64,000 bases of DNA from Saprospirales bacterium GYS_P2D (GCA_009833045.1 WUUP01000009.1:62001-126000); one strand, 5' to 3'; positions 8,647 to 18,511 are shown, counted from the stretch's first letter. Notes: generated by a model not told the origin, from the letters alone. Program-made: numbers and translations.

Positions 8647-9540
8647 ATGATATCTATCCTCATCCCCGTGTACAATCGTGATATAACCCAACTGGTGACA
8701 GAGCTCCATAGGCAATGTGTCAAACTCGGAGAGCCCTTTGAGCTACTCATCTATGATGATGCCTCCACTCAGCGATACAAAGACAAAAATCGAGCAATAG
8801 AAGGTCTACTCGGTATCAACTACGTAGAACTCTCTGATAATATCGGTAGAAGTAGGATCAGAAATCGTTTGGCAAAGTATGCTCGCTATGATAATCTCAT
8901 ATTCTTAGACTGTGATAGCAAGGTGCACTATAAGACTTTCGTCAAAAGATACATTAATGCCTTAGATAGTGCTGATGTCATATACGGGGGCACTTACTAC
9001 TCACCTCGCCCACCCAAGAACGAGAAAAAGTATCTCCACTGGAAATATGGATTAAATCGAGAGTCACCTGCACCTGCTCGACGCATGAAGCGACCCTATG
9101 AGCTACTACATAGTAATAATTTCATGATCTCCAGGGATGTTATGCGGGGGTACCCGTTTGACGAGTCTATCGAGGGATATGGCTATGAAGATCTGGAGTG
9201 GGCTCAGCGATTAGCTCAGAATAATATCACGGTGTCTCATATCGATAATCCGGTAGTACATCTGGGCCTCAAAAACACCAAAGACTTCATAAAGGATATA
9301 GATCAGTCTATCGATAATCTGATAGCACTCCACCGAGAAAAAAAAATTGAACAATCTCGCCTAATCCGCAGCTATGAAAAGCTACAGAAATGGGGAATAA
9401 TGACACTGTGTCAAAAATTGTTAAATCAAAGAAAAGACCAAATCTATAATAGGTTATTTCGTGTTAACACAAAATTAATCTACCTCGATTTATATAAATT
9501 ACATTATTTTGCAGAAGCAATGACCAATGAAAGAAAATAG
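8647..9540 (+). CDS. Family 2 glycosyltransferase
   Basis: A 297-residue GT-A glycosyltransferase. ISILIPVYNR opens the nucleotide-binding fold, YDDAS follows, LDCDSKV provides the DxD-like metal site near residue 95, and EGYGYEDLEWAQRL near 178 provides the ED base motif of galactosyltransferase-like members. No membrane segments, so it is probably a cytoplasmic, membrane-associated enzyme of glycan assembly. The last 65 codons are much more AT-rich than the rest and follow a run of nine A at 9338-9346. It probably belongs to the TlpA-YfcE transcript. Donor and acceptor are unknown. Confidence 0.85.
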   Translation: MISILIPVYNRDITQLVTELHRQCVKLGEPFELLIYDDASTQRYKDKNRAIEGLLGINYVELSDNIGRSRIRNRLAKYARYDNLIFLDCDSKVHYKTFVKRYINALDSADVIYGGTYYSPRPPKNEKKYLHWKYGLNRESPAPARRMKRPYELLHSNNFMISRDVMRGYPFDESIEGYGYEDLEWAQRLAQNNITVSHIDNPVVHLGLKNTKDFIKDIDQSIDNLIALHREKKIEQSRLIRSYEKLQKWGIMTLCQKLLNQRKDQIYNRLFRVNTKLIYLDLYKLHYFAEAMTNERK

Positions 9541-9712
9541 CGCACAAAGGTTTAATTGCAAATTAAATTAGCTCACAAGAGAAAATATATAATTAAATTT
9601 TTTTGTGATTTAGCTGAAAAGTGCTCTTCTTTGTGTCATAGTTGATTACTTACGGTAAGTGAGAAGTGATGAGCTCACATATCGGAAATTATACCTTTTT
9701 CATGATGACGAC

Positions 9713-9744
9713 TGCCCGATTCCTACTGGAGTTGGGCATTTTTT
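9713..9744 (+). terminator. Intrinsic terminator
   Basis: An 11-bp stem (TGCCCGATTCC with GGAGTTGGGCA, two G-U pairs) closed by TACT is followed by six T. It works in the + direction, 170 nt after the glycosyltransferase stop, and its T-run overlaps the last codon of the convergent patatin gene. The AT-rich stretch before it (9541-9712) carries a palindrome ACTTACGGTAAGT at 9648-9660 and no ORF. Confidence 0.8.
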
Positions 9745-10831
9745 ATTTGATATAGTCGTCATAGCATATCACACGCTCTCTGATCGCTCCAGAATGTATT
9801 GATTCATGTAGCTCTGCCGCCATCTGACTACTCTGATTAGAGATAGACATCCAGTACTTTATGCGCTCCTCCTGCCGCTCTCCAAACTCATAAAAGTCCT
9901 TCATATCAGAGATCTGCCCTTTTGGTAGTGAGGCTACATACTCGGGCGTAGGACAGATGAGTAGCATATCCTGCACATGATCCGCAGGAGCATGGCGTAT
10001 CCATGGCAGCTTCTTATCAAACCAACCTGCTAATACGTATGGACTAAAATGAGGAAGCAATACAACACTACGCTCTGGCATCATCAATGGCATCCCGATA
10101 TGATAGTCAGTCAGACCTCCGTCCCAATAGTAACCTGAATCTACACCTGGTATATCCCTTATACCAGGCATGAGCATGGGTATCGCTCCAGAAGCTCTCA
10201 AAACTGGTATTAATGTATCCTCATTGAGCTGATATGATATAGTTGACAGTGGATCTCTCGCTTGGTCTATAGGTATCTCTACCCCATTATGAAAGACTGT
10301 GCGCTGCATATACCTATCAAATGCTGAGCGTCTAATACTGTGAGATATCGCCGCAGCGGCAAATGAAACTCCTAATACAAACTTATTCTCATGACTGAGC
10401 CATCCTCTACCTCTGGAGGTGATCACATGTAGATGACGCTGAGGATGCTCCAAGATGTGTGATCGATCATCACCTATCATATGAAGCAAGAAGTCTCTAC
10501 AAGCCTCAGAGATCTCCACCCCATCAGGATCATCACTGTAGATATGCCCAGCATATCCCTCTCGGAGACGATCCAGAGCTGCTCCTGGATCTGACGCACA
10601 GGCTGCCGTCATCTGCCATGAGCCCACGGAGGCACCTATCAGATGTACATTATGATCGACCTGACCCAATAGATCAGAGATGATATATCGTACTAAACCG
10701 TATGTAGTAAACCATTTAGGCCCTCCTGCAGCAGCTGCTACAGCTTTGATCATCGAAGGATGTAGGCCTTCTGACTTGATGAGCTCATAGGCACGTCTGC
10801 CAGCTATCAGTTGGATGGATGATGACATCAA
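9743..10831 (-). CDS. Patatin-like phospholipase
   Basis: A 362-residue protein with the patatin Ser-Asp dyad. The nucleophile motif GASVGSW (GxSxG) is near residue 86 and the DGG motif (DGGLTDYHIGMP) near 238. An anion-hole-like GGPKWF is at about 36. There is no signal peptide. Patatins hydrolyse phospholipid or other acyl esters; the specific substrate cannot be read from sequence. It is a single-gene unit bounded by a + strand terminator on one side and a surface-protein gene on the other. Confidence 0.88.
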   Translation of the reverse strand: MMSSSIQLIAGRRAYELIKSEGLHPSMIKAVAAAAGGPKWFTTYGLVRYIISDLLGQVDHNVHLIGASVGSWQMTAACASDPGAALDRLREGYAGHIYSDDPDGVEISEACRDFLLHMIGDDRSHILEHPQRHLHVITSRGRGWLSHENKFVLGVSFAAAAISHSIRRSAFDRYMQRTVFHNGVEIPIDQARDPLSTISYQLNEDTLIPVLRASGAIPMLMPGIRDIPGVDSGYYWDGGLTDYHIGMPLMMPERSVVLLPHFSPYVLAGWFDKKLPWIRHAPADHVQDMLLICPTPEYVASLPKGQISDMKDFYEFGERQEERIKYWMSISNQSSQMAAELHESIHSGAIRERVICYDDYIK

Positions 10832-10884
10832 TATTGATTGTTGATTTCACCAAAAGTATAGACTAAAATGAAAAGAAAAGAACC

Positions 10885-11715
10885 TTAAAATGGCACTGTA
10901 CTGAATCGACCTAAATTATTGTAAATCAACTCTTGATCTTTGATAGATACATCTCCACTGAGATCAAGATCCATCTGAAAGTAGCTACTGTTCATGCCAT
11001 TAGCCCCTTCCCATGACTTGATATCTTCTTCATCAATGAATTTGTGATCAGCAATAGAATCAGCCTTTTTAGCATTTCCAGCTATCATCGCATAGGTATT
11101 CTTGGCGATTTCCTCTTGGCCATCTTCATAGGATGTCGCATAGCGAAAATCATAGGAGAGTTTTCCATTTCTTATAGCTACTGGTTCATTTGACATGACT
11201 GCGAGATGATTGCGATGCTCGATCACGATATAGTATTTCTTATTGATATCGACTTCGCAGTTAGGCGCCCCATTGCTCAGCTGCACTAAGCCTTTCTTGT
11301 TTATGAATGCCGATTGCTGACATATGTTTTCGGTGATATTGTCTTCTGATCTGAGAGATACTAAGACCCAGTCTACTACATCTGCTGGATATTGAAAAGG
11401 ATTAGATCCTTTAGTCAGTCCTTCTTTGCCCGCATAGTTCCATGGCGCTTTACTGTATGGATGGCCAGACTGTGTCGCTGTAGCGAAAAATGCTTTTGGC
11501 TTTTGACCGGGGAGATACCCGAGATCATTCAGTTTGGTACGCATCACCCCTTCTTCAGGGATGTAGGCTCCCTGCAAAAAAGCTGCTGTAGATATCTCTA
11601 CCTCTTGCATCTCTATGTCATCATCACTGCAACAAGACTCCACTATCTCCTCGATAGCAGTACTCTCACTCACTGATAAGAACAATAAGTAGATTAGGAT
11701 TATGGGGTTTATCAT
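10885..11715 (-). CDS. Secreted protein with HRNHL-type domain and dockerin-like end
   Basis: A 276-residue exported protein with an N-terminal hydrophobic signal of about 20 residues. Residues of about 40-225 form a domain also present at the end of the neighbouring larger protein. Shared landmarks are FLQGAY, LGYLPG, APWNY, VDWVLV and IEHRNHLAVMS. The last 30 residues contain a dockerin/EF-hand-like calcium loop (DLDLSGDVSIKDQELIYNN). I recall this domain as widespread in Bacteroidota surface proteins, with function unknown. The two paralogs lie in tandem 110 bp apart, which suggests duplication. Confidence 0.75.
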   Translation of the reverse strand: MINPIILIYLLFLSVSESTAIEEIVESCCSDDDIEMQEVEISTAAFLQGAYIPEEGVMRTKLNDLGYLPGQKPKAFFATATQSGHPYSKAPWNYAGKEGLTKGSNPFQYPADVVDWVLVSLRSEDNITENICQQSAFINKKGLVQLSNGAPNCEVDINKKYYIVIEHRNHLAVMSNEPVAIRNGKLSYDFRYATSYEDGQEEIAKNTYAMIAGNAKKADSIADHKFIDEEDIKSWEGANGMNSSYFQMDLDLSGDVSIKDQELIYNNLGRFSTVPF

Positions 11716-11825
11716 TCTATGCCGATTAAAAACAGTATTGCATATAAAGTGACACCATATACCGATCCACTACCTATCGACTACAATAAATATCGGCCAA
11801 TCTGTAAAGTGGCTGACAATATCCT

Positions 11826-13940
11826 CTAATGAGAGACATCTGAGAAAGAACCGTAGTTTCTCATGATATACTGACGATCTTTGACATTGACATCTCCATT
11901 AAAATCAACGTCTCCCAACAAGTATGAACTGTGGCGCCCATTTTCTCTGTGGTAGCTATTGATATCACCATGACTGATATCTATGCGGCTCTCTCCATCT
12001 TGATAGATATTGCCACCATGCATAGCATATACGTCGTCCTCGATTTCTACTTGACCAAAGCCAATCAAGCCTCGATATGACTCCTTGTCAGAAAAATCAT
12101 AAGAGATAACTCCGTCAATAACAGGGACCTGATACTGACTCATCACAGTCAGGTGATTACGATGCTCTACAGTAATATAGTAGTACGTCGATAGATCCAG
12201 GCGTACTCCCTGAGATTCTGGAGCATATCTGATAGATCCATCCTCCATCAAGAGTACGGCTATACGAGCCACTTCAGACTCCTTAGTCGTATTCTCTCTG
12301 AAGCCTATTAATATCCAGTCTACGGTCTCCATCGGATAAGTCATCGGCCCTGCCTCAGACATGGATCCTTCGTCACCGAGATAATTCCACGGCGCTGCGC
12401 TATACGGCTGTCCTGCTGGAGTAGCTGTGCTGAATATCGTATTAGGATCCATACCTGGCAAATAACCGTTGTCACGGAGATAGGTAGTCATGAGTCCTGA
12501 AGTCTCATCATATGCTCCTTCTAATATCACTCTGATATCTATATCAACTAATAGAGCGTCGTTACATGCTGCACCTACCCCTTTGAGTTCTATTTCTTCT
12601 GTCTTCGTACAGCCATATTGGTCAGAGATCGTCACTGTATAAACACCTGCAGCGATATCATTATTGAGGGGTCCAGTAGTTCCATTCGACCATTCAATAG
12701 TATAGTCACGATTGAGGCCAGTACCATCGACTAAGATAAAGCCGTCTGCACTATTGCAAGTAGGACGTCTCAGCTCCACGATATCGATCTCCCAATCACA
12801 TACGGCAGAGTGATAAAGTCCAATCTCGATATCATTGATCTCAGATCCACTATTGACTGATACATTAGTGATTGCGCAAGTAGCATTTTCTAATTCCAAT
12901 TTATCCCATTGCTCATCAAAAGCACTCTTGTAGCATATCTTCTCTAAAAACTTGTTAGTCATACGTATCTCGTAAGTACTCGGACGTACTCTGGCGAAAG
13001 CGAATCTACCTTGAGCATCCGTGTAAGTAGTATAAGCCACTACACCTATAGCATTTACTAACTCTACTTTGAGAGCTACTTCATACTCTTCTACGGGTGT
13101 CTTATCACAGTTATTCACTTCATCATTCCATACATATCCACTGATCTCACTTACTCTGTAGAGCCCTAAGTCAATATTAGATAAATCTTGGCCTGCTGAA
13201 AGGGTAATAATATTAGTACGTCTGAATACTACATCAAAATCACTATTGCGCTGAGATTCACGCACATTGACCCTGGTCGGCAGGTACTCTGGATGAGCGA
13301 TCATCTCGATATAATAATCCCCGCTGGGCACCTCTTCAAAAGAATATGAACCATCAGGCTGACTGAATGTGGTCAATATCAGATTTCTGGATCTGTCGTA
13401 TAGGGCTAAATATATATCACCGACGCCTGGCTCTGTTTCATCCTGAAGTCCATTACCATTGAGATCTTCCCAAACAAAATCACCAATACTTCCCAATCCA
13501 TCCTTTTCATCAGATAGAGGAATAAGTCCTAAGTCAATATCATTTTCGATTTCACCTTCTGAAAGAGTGACCAAATTCGAGCGCTTGAATACCAAATCAA
13601 AATCACTGTTAACCTCTTTATTACTATAATACTGACGAGTAGTTTTATATAAGGTGTCAGGAGTGTACTCTACATAGTAATCACCAGCAGCGAGTCCCAC
13701 AAATGAATAGTGTCCCTCAGCATCAGTATTCGTCTGAGCGACTTGTATACGAGCATTCGTGTAAAGAGTCATCTCGATACCTTCGACCCCATGCTCATCT
13801 TCATCTTGAAAACCATTTTCATTGGCATCCAGCCATACATAATTTCCTATGGTAGCTGACTGCGACATACCCAGTACAGTCATGCATATAATCATACTCA
13901 TCATCCCAAGACGGATCCATTGATAGTCTTTCATCTTCAT
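11826..13940 (-). CDS. Multidomain surface protein: SdrD-like B repeats, SprB repeat, HRNHL domain, dockerin-like end
   Basis: A 704-residue exported protein. After the signal peptide come two SdrD B-like calcium-binding Ig modules (about 28-125, IGNYVWLDANENGFQDEDE; about 145-245, IGDFVWEDLNGNGLQDETE) and a third diverged one (about 258-365). An SprB-type repeat follows (about 385-455, PTCNSADGF...YTVTISDQYGCTKTEEI). Then comes the same HRNHL domain as in the neighbour, and a dockerin-like loop (DVDFNGDVNVKDRQYIMRN). It is a probable adhesin or surface-layer component. I see no clear type IX sorting domain at the C-terminus. Domain calls are by motif and borders are approximate. Confidence 0.8.
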   Translation of the reverse strand: MKMKDYQWIRLGMMSMIICMTVLGMSQSATIGNYVWLDANENGFQDEDEHGVEGIEMTLYTNARIQVAQTNTDAEGHYSFVGLAAGDYYVEYTPDTLYKTTRQYYSNKEVNSDFDLVFKRSNLVTLSEGEIENDIDLGLIPLSDEKDGLGSIGDFVWEDLNGNGLQDETEPGVGDIYLALYDRSRNLILTTFSQPDGSYSFEEVPSGDYYIEMIAHPEYLPTRVNVRESQRNSDFDVVFRRTNIITLSAGQDLSNIDLGLYRVSEISGYVWNDEVNNCDKTPVEEYEVALKVELVNAIGVVAYTTYTDAQGRFAFARVRPSTYEIRMTNKFLEKICYKSAFDEQWDKLELENATCAITNVSVNSGSEINDIEIGLYHSAVCDWEIDIVELRRPTCNSADGFILVDGTGLNRDYTIEWSNGTTGPLNNDIAAGVYTVTISDQYGCTKTEEIELKGVGAACNDALLVDIDIRVILEGAYDETSGLMTTYLRDNGYLPGMDPNTIFSTATPAGQPYSAAPWNYLGDEGSMSEAGPMTYPMETVDWILIGFRENTTKESEVARIAVLLMEDGSIRYAPESQGVRLDLSTYYYITVEHRNHLTVMSQYQVPVIDGVISYDFSDKESYRGLIGFGQVEIEDDVYAMHGGNIYQDGESRIDISHGDINSYHRENGRHSSYLLGDVDFNGDVNVKDRQYIMRNYGSFSDVSH

Positions 13941-14196
13941 TTCGTTACTCTTATGCGATCAAGTGGTGAGCCTGATCAGATTATCATTCTCAAGAGTCAG
14001 ACGAAATGTAGTGTTATAAAAAGGTAGATATATGGTGTTATCCGTCTACAGACTCTTGGTATTTCAAAAAATCAGCTTTCGATAAATTGCATAAAATGCG
14101 GGGAAAACTGTAGTCACAATGGGTATCTCTGCAATTAAGACATTACAAAGATCCCACTACCACATAAAAGTCTGTAGACATAAGAGCTACGGGTAT

Positions 14197-15249
14197 TTAC
14201 AAAGACTCTACACGAGTGATCCAGCCGTATGGATCAGCGACAGATCCTGTCCGCATGCCGTCAATTGTAGCCTTGAGCATAGGGGCTATTTTATAAGTAG
14301 ACGGATCTATATTGATGATAGTATCACCTGCAGCGATTTTATTCACTGTCGATATGACAGCAGCAGTCCCTGTACCAAATACCTCTTGGAGAGTACCTGA
14401 CTCATAGGCATCGACCACAAAATCTAATGACAGTTTTTCTGCAATCACTTTATAACCCTTATCCTCTAAGAGTTGTATCATACTTTTTCGTGTGATACCA
14501 TGTAGGATGGCACCATTGAGACCTGGGGTATAAACCTTGCCATCGATCACAAAGAAAATGTTCATGGTGCCTACCTCCTGGATATATTTAAACTCATACG
14601 GATCCATCCACATCACCTGATCATATCCCGCTTCTTTAGCTTTCATCGCTGGATATAGTGAGGCCGCATAGTTACCACAGGTTTTAGCTTCGCCGACACC
14701 TCCTGGAGTGGCTCGTACATATTTATCTTCCGCTCTGAGGCTGACAGGCTTTGAGTAGTAAGGGCCTACCGGACAGGTAAAAATGACAAACTTATACTCT
14801 TCTGAAGGTCTCACACCGACGAACTCCTCAGTAGCGAACATGAATGGACGAATATACAGAGCGCTACCCTCTTGAGGTGGTATCCATGCACTCTCCAGTC
14901 CTACGATAGCGGAGATCGCCTCGACAAACATGTCTACCGGTATCGTCGGCATACACATACGCTCCGCAGATGCATTGATCCGGTGAGCATGCTCCTCTAC
15001 TCTGAATAGTAAAGGCGTACCGTCGTGATGCTTTGATGCCTTCATCCCTTCAAATATGGACTGGCCATAGTGCAAGGCCAGATTGGCAGGGTGAATACTA
15101 AAGTTTTGTAGCGGCATTATTTCTCCTTCTTCCCATTTTCCATTACGGTAGTCAGCTACATACATATGATCTGTGCATATCTGACCAAATGGGAGATTAT
15201 TGAAGTCAATAGTGCTGACTCTTGAGGTTTCGACGGTAGTTATTTTCAT
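14197..15249 (-). CDS. ilvE: Branched-chain amino acid aminotransferase
   Basis: A PLP-dependent transaminase for Leu, Ile and Val, cytoplasmic, 350 residues from the ATG at 15249. The class IV/BCAT-II signature is clear: GGVGEAKTCGNYAASL contains the PLP lysine, followed by YIQEVGTMNIFFV and EVFGTGTAAVIS. The open frame extends to 15303, but a TACTTTTG promoter box lies inside that extension (15278-15285) and conserved sequence begins after 15249, so the shorter start is preferred. It is monocistronic by spacing. Confidence 0.95.
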   Translation of the reverse strand: MKITTVETSRVSTIDFNNLPFGQICTDHMYVADYRNGKWEEGEIMPLQNFSIHPANLALHYGQSIFEGMKASKHHDGTPLLFRVEEHAHRINASAERMCMPTIPVDMFVEAISAIVGLESAWIPPQEGSALYIRPFMFATEEFVGVRPSEEYKFVIFTCPVGPYYSKPVSLRAEDKYVRATPGGVGEAKTCGNYAASLYPAMKAKEAGYDQVMWMDPYEFKYIQEVGTMNIFFVIDGKVYTPGLNGAILHGITRKSMIQLLEDKGYKVIAEKLSLDFVVDAYESGTLQEVFGTGTAAVISTVNKIAAGDTIINIDPSTYKIAPMLKATIDGMRTGSVADPYGWITRVESL

Positions 15250-15277
15250 AGGACAAGATTTGTATAAAATGCTACTG

Positions 15278-15285
15278 CAAAAGTA
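15278..15285 (-). promoter_or_regulatory. Probable ilvE -7 promoter box
   Basis: The minus strand reads TACTTTTG, a full TAnnTTTG match about 30 nt upstream of the chosen ilvE ATG. A TTTG lies 15 nt further upstream, slightly too close for an ideal -33 element. Confidence 0.5.
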
Positions 15286-15427
15286 GCTAAATATTGATCT
15301 CAAATATCATAAGGAAAAGCTGTAAAATCAAATAATTGAGCAGAAATTCAATTTTATTGGTCACTTTCTCAATTAATAAAATTACAGATCAACTTTGCCC
15401 TTATTCAGAAGTCCATATCTTGGCTCT

Positions 15428-15877
15428 ATGATTGCAGATGGATTTTACGATTTTCGGCGTTATGATCTTATTGAGGATCAGTGTGATCGCAGCTTTTATC
15501 CTGATCTAAGAGAGCAGTCAGTATTAGTCCTCTGCAAGTCAGATGACCTCTCGGGCCCTAACAAAGAGCTACTCACTAAAATCCTCGCTGCTATCGGCCA
15601 AAACTTTGACAATACACAGATCGTCGGTGTCAGGCCCGATCAAAAAATCAATGTCACAGAGATACTCAATATCGTCAAACCCAGTACCCTTCTGAGCTTT
15701 CATATCAATCTCAATACACATGGTCTCAAGCTGGAGCAAAAGCTCTATCGTATAATTGGGCTGATGGATACATCTATCATCATATCAGAGGCGCTTACCA
15801 TCTTGCAAGACAAGATCGAATCCAAGAAAAGGCTGTGGAATGAACTACAGACACAGTTTAACATAAATAAGAAATAG
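15428..15877 (+). CDS. Small protein upstream of rdgB, possibly DNA polymerase III psi-like
   Basis: A 149-residue soluble protein from the ATG at 15428 (a TTG at 15395 would add 11). The pattern VLVLCKSDDLSGPNKELLTKIL, then a C-terminal helix SKKRLWNELQTQF, recalls the HolD/psi subunit layout (VANDLP...LLxxVLxAL ... xLWxxI). The similarity is weak and judged by eye only. Its stop codon TAG shares the G with the GTG start of rdgB, so the two genes are translationally coupled. Function otherwise unknown. Confidence 0.7.
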   Translation: MIADGFYDFRRYDLIEDQCDRSFYPDLREQSVLVLCKSDDLSGPNKELLTKILAAIGQNFDNTQIVGVRPDQKINVTEILNIVKPSTLLSFHINLNTHGLKLEQKLYRIIGLMDTSIIISEALTILQDKIESKKRLWNELQTQFNINKK

Positions 15878-16464
15878 TGAAATTCATATTTGCTACCCAA
15901 AACCAGAACAAAGTAAAAGAGGTCTCCAAAATCTTAGACAATAAGGAAGCGATCTTAATCTCCTTAGCGGAAATAGGCTATACAGATGATATTGCAGAGA
16001 CAGGGACCACCCTCAATGAAAATGCTTGGATCAAGGCGGATACTATACATACTACCCTTGGCGGGAATGTAATCGCAGAAGATACAGGACTGGAGGTCAC
16101 GGCTATCGATATGGCGCCTGGAGTATATAGCGCTCGCTATGCAGGCCCACAAAAAAATGATCAAGACAACATCAATAAGCTACTCGATACCCTGAAAGAC
16201 AAGGAGGATAGATCTGCCAGATTCAGGACAGTAGTCGCTGTATGGCTTGATGGTGAGCGACATACATTTGAGGGTATAGTGAATGGAACGATCGCACATG
16301 AGCGCATGGGCACCGGTGGCTTTGGATATGATCCAGTATTTATCCCAGAAGGACATGATCAGTCTTTTGGCATCCTGAGCGCTAAGATAAAGAATAGTAT
16401 CAGTCACAGAGGCAGAGCATTCACTGCCGTAAAAGAATTCTTAGCTAAAATCAGCGAATCGTAA
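15877..16464 (+). CDS. rdgB: Non-canonical purine NTP pyrophosphatase RdgB/HAM1 (GTG start)
   Basis: Hydrolyses XTP, ITP and dITP to monophosphates and so keeps deaminated purines out of DNA and RNA; cytoplasmic. 195 residues. The substrate motif FATQNQNKVKE is at residues 4-14, AEDTGLEV and GVYSARYAG follow, and GFGYDPVF plus SHRGRAF complete the HAM1 signature. The GTG at 15877 is fixed by the conserved motif only four residues later. The last 14 bp overlap the convergent TonB-receptor gene. Confidence 0.95.
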   Translation: MKFIFATQNQNKVKEVSKILDNKEAILISLAEIGYTDDIAETGTTLNENAWIKADTIHTTLGGNVIAEDTGLEVTAIDMAPGVYSARYAGPQKNDQDNINKLLDTLKDKEDRSARFRTVVAVWLDGERHTFEGIVNGTIAHERMGTGGFGYDPVFIPEGHDQSFGILSAKIKNSISHRGRAFTAVKEFLAKISES

Positions 16465-18511
16465 ATCTCGCTCCTGCATATACTTGAGCAGTAGGTCCCG
16501 CTTCGTAAAACCTACTACCAAAGGCATTGATCCGGATGTTACTGTAGTAGTCCGTACCGAGCAGATTATTGACCCCGATGACAGGATGTATGTCTATGCG
16601 CTTAGTCTCGATGGTATAGCTCGCACTTAGATTGATGAGATGCACCGGCTCTATCTCTACGGCATTGCGATCATTTGCGTATATACGCCCCGTATAGAGA
16701 CTCTGGATTGAGATCATAGCATCATCCACGGGACTGACTTTCAGCGAGTTAGTTAATCTGTGAATTGGTATTCCTGGAAGCTTATTACCCGCCAAATCCG
16801 TACCACTTAATACATAGTCATCGTAGCTAAAATCAGAAAAACTATAGCTACTTGCCCAAGTCACGTAATTTCCTACAGTCATATCATTATCTATCTCAAC
16901 ACCCCAGCGCTCTGTGGAGCCTGCATTGCGAAAGAAATCACGACCAGGAAAAGCTTCTAATTCATAGGGAATAATCTCGTCTTCTGTCTTTATCCTAAAT
17001 GCCGCAATAGACACCGCTCCAAATCCATATGACTGACGGAAACCCAACTCCAATGATAGAGCCTTTTGTGGGGCCAACTCCTCATTAAAGCCCTCAGTAC
17101 CGCTTGGGTCTGCAGATAGCTCACTTAAAGTAGGGGTTTCAAAGCTCGTAGCTAACTGAAAATAGATTGAAGACTTATCACTCAGCTGCCTTAGCACACC
17201 GATATTGGGATTTAGTTGGTGATATTCGAGTTGATCACTACCATCACCATTGGTCAGTATGTGATCCTCCGCTTCGAGTCTATTATCATCATATCGTAGT
17301 CCAATATCCAACGACCATTTTTGCCAATCTATATGATCATAGAGATAGACACCCACCGCATTAAATCTCTCTTGCTGATCAAAGACTAATCCTCCGATAC
17401 TCCCTTGTAGATTATCATATCGCTCTCGATCGTCATATTGCCATCCGATATCATAGCCGATTTGGAGATTATTGACCGCTTGGCCATATATTTTTTGATA
17501 GGACAGGTTGATACCCGCTCCTCCGTAGGATCTATAGAGGTCGATGTATCCACTATTTTCAAATGGCAAATAGCCCTTGAAATCTCTAATACTGAAAAAC
17601 CCATAAGAGCTGAGTGTCCAGTCGTTAAATAGTTTTTTAGTATATCTCCCTGATATTTTGAACTGCTCAATAGACTCACCTGCATCGTAAAAGAGATTAG
17701 CATCTCTCGCAGTAGTCGGCATTGTGGTAGCTTGTTCGAGATTAACACCTCCAGGATCATTTGCCTCCGGACTATTGGTATAGTTGACTAATATATCAAA
17801 CTCTCCATCCTCCACATAGCGTAGCCATCGTGCGGACCAATTAGTCTGCTTTGCCTCAGAGTGCTCTCTATATCCTTCAAAAGTTTGATGATTAGCTCTG
17901 AGGAGGATACGATTTTGACCTTCTTTGAGTCCCGCCGAAACATCCACTTTATTCATGCCAAATGAACCCATCTGAAAGTTAGCAGTTGCGAAAGTCTCAT
18001 CGAAATCTTTCATCGTATTGATCGCTAAAACTCCACCTGAAGCATTGCCATATAGACTGGACGCTGCCCCTCGCAAGGACTCCACTCGAGTGATAGCCGA
18101 TATATCGATATTGTCTACTTGACCTTGACCATCCGGTGTAGTCTCGGGTATCCCATCCACTATGAGCTTGACACCTCTGATACCAAAAGCAGATCTGGCA
18201 CCAAAGCCTCTAATGCTCAATCGCATATCCTGGGCATAGTTGTACCCATTAGTCGCAAAGACTCCGGGTATTTCTTCGAGATATTGATTGATATTGACAG
18301 GATTCAGATCATTCGTCAAAGGATCATAGCTATCTACGTGCACAGATCTCGGCGTACGTGATAGTTCTTGACCTATCCGTGTGGACTTGATGAGCACTTT
18401 GGAGAGCGTATCCCGAGTGACTTCTGATATCTGTGTATGAGCCGTATAGCCCAAAAAAAAGCAGAACCCTAAGAGCCCTGCTTTTATAAGTTTTTTACTT
18501 TCTAAGTTCAT
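16451..18511 (-). CDS. TonB-dependent outer-membrane receptor
   Basis: A 686-residue outer-membrane beta-barrel. After a signal peptide the plug domain carries RTPRSVHVDSYDP, IRGFGARSAFGIRGVKLIVD and the NASGGVLAINT segment. The barrel ends in VYAGARFTIR with the usual terminal aromatic pattern. It lacks the N-terminal carboxypeptidase-regulatory domain and the SusD partner of glycan-type receptors, so a metal-chelate (FecA-like siderophore or dicitrate) substrate is more likely. I chose the ATG at 18511; it overlaps the end of the upstream cytochrome gene by 17 bp, while the alternative at 18547 would overlap by 53. Confidence 0.88.
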   Translation of the reverse strand: MNLESKKLIKAGLLGFCFFLGYTAHTQISEVTRDTLSKVLIKSTRIGQELSRTPRSVHVDSYDPLTNDLNPVNINQYLEEIPGVFATNGYNYAQDMRLSIRGFGARSAFGIRGVKLIVDGIPETTPDGQGQVDNIDISAITRVESLRGAASSLYGNASGGVLAINTMKDFDETFATANFQMGSFGMNKVDVSAGLKEGQNRILLRANHQTFEGYREHSEAKQTNWSARWLRYVEDGEFDILVNYTNSPEANDPGGVNLEQATTMPTTARDANLFYDAGESIEQFKISGRYTKKLFNDWTLSSYGFFSIRDFKGYLPFENSGYIDLYRSYGGAGINLSYQKIYGQAVNNLQIGYDIGWQYDDRERYDNLQGSIGGLVFDQQERFNAVGVYLYDHIDWQKWSLDIGLRYDDNRLEAEDHILTNGDGSDQLEYHQLNPNIGVLRQLSDKSSIYFQLATSFETPTLSELSADPSGTEGFNEELAPQKALSLELGFRQSYGFGAVSIAAFRIKTEDEIIPYELEAFPGRDFFRNAGSTERWGVEIDNDMTVGNYVTWASSYSFSDFSYDDYVLSGTDLAGNKLPGIPIHRLTNSLKVSPVDDAMISIQSLYTGRIYANDRNAVEIEPVHLINLSASYTIETKRIDIHPVIGVNNLLGTDYYSNIRINAFGSRFYEAGPTAQVYAGARFTIR

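Noticed and set aside
9648-9660. Palindrome ACTTACGGTAAGT
   Set aside because: Single short palindrome in an AT-rich gap with no promoter or second copy; not enough to call an operator.
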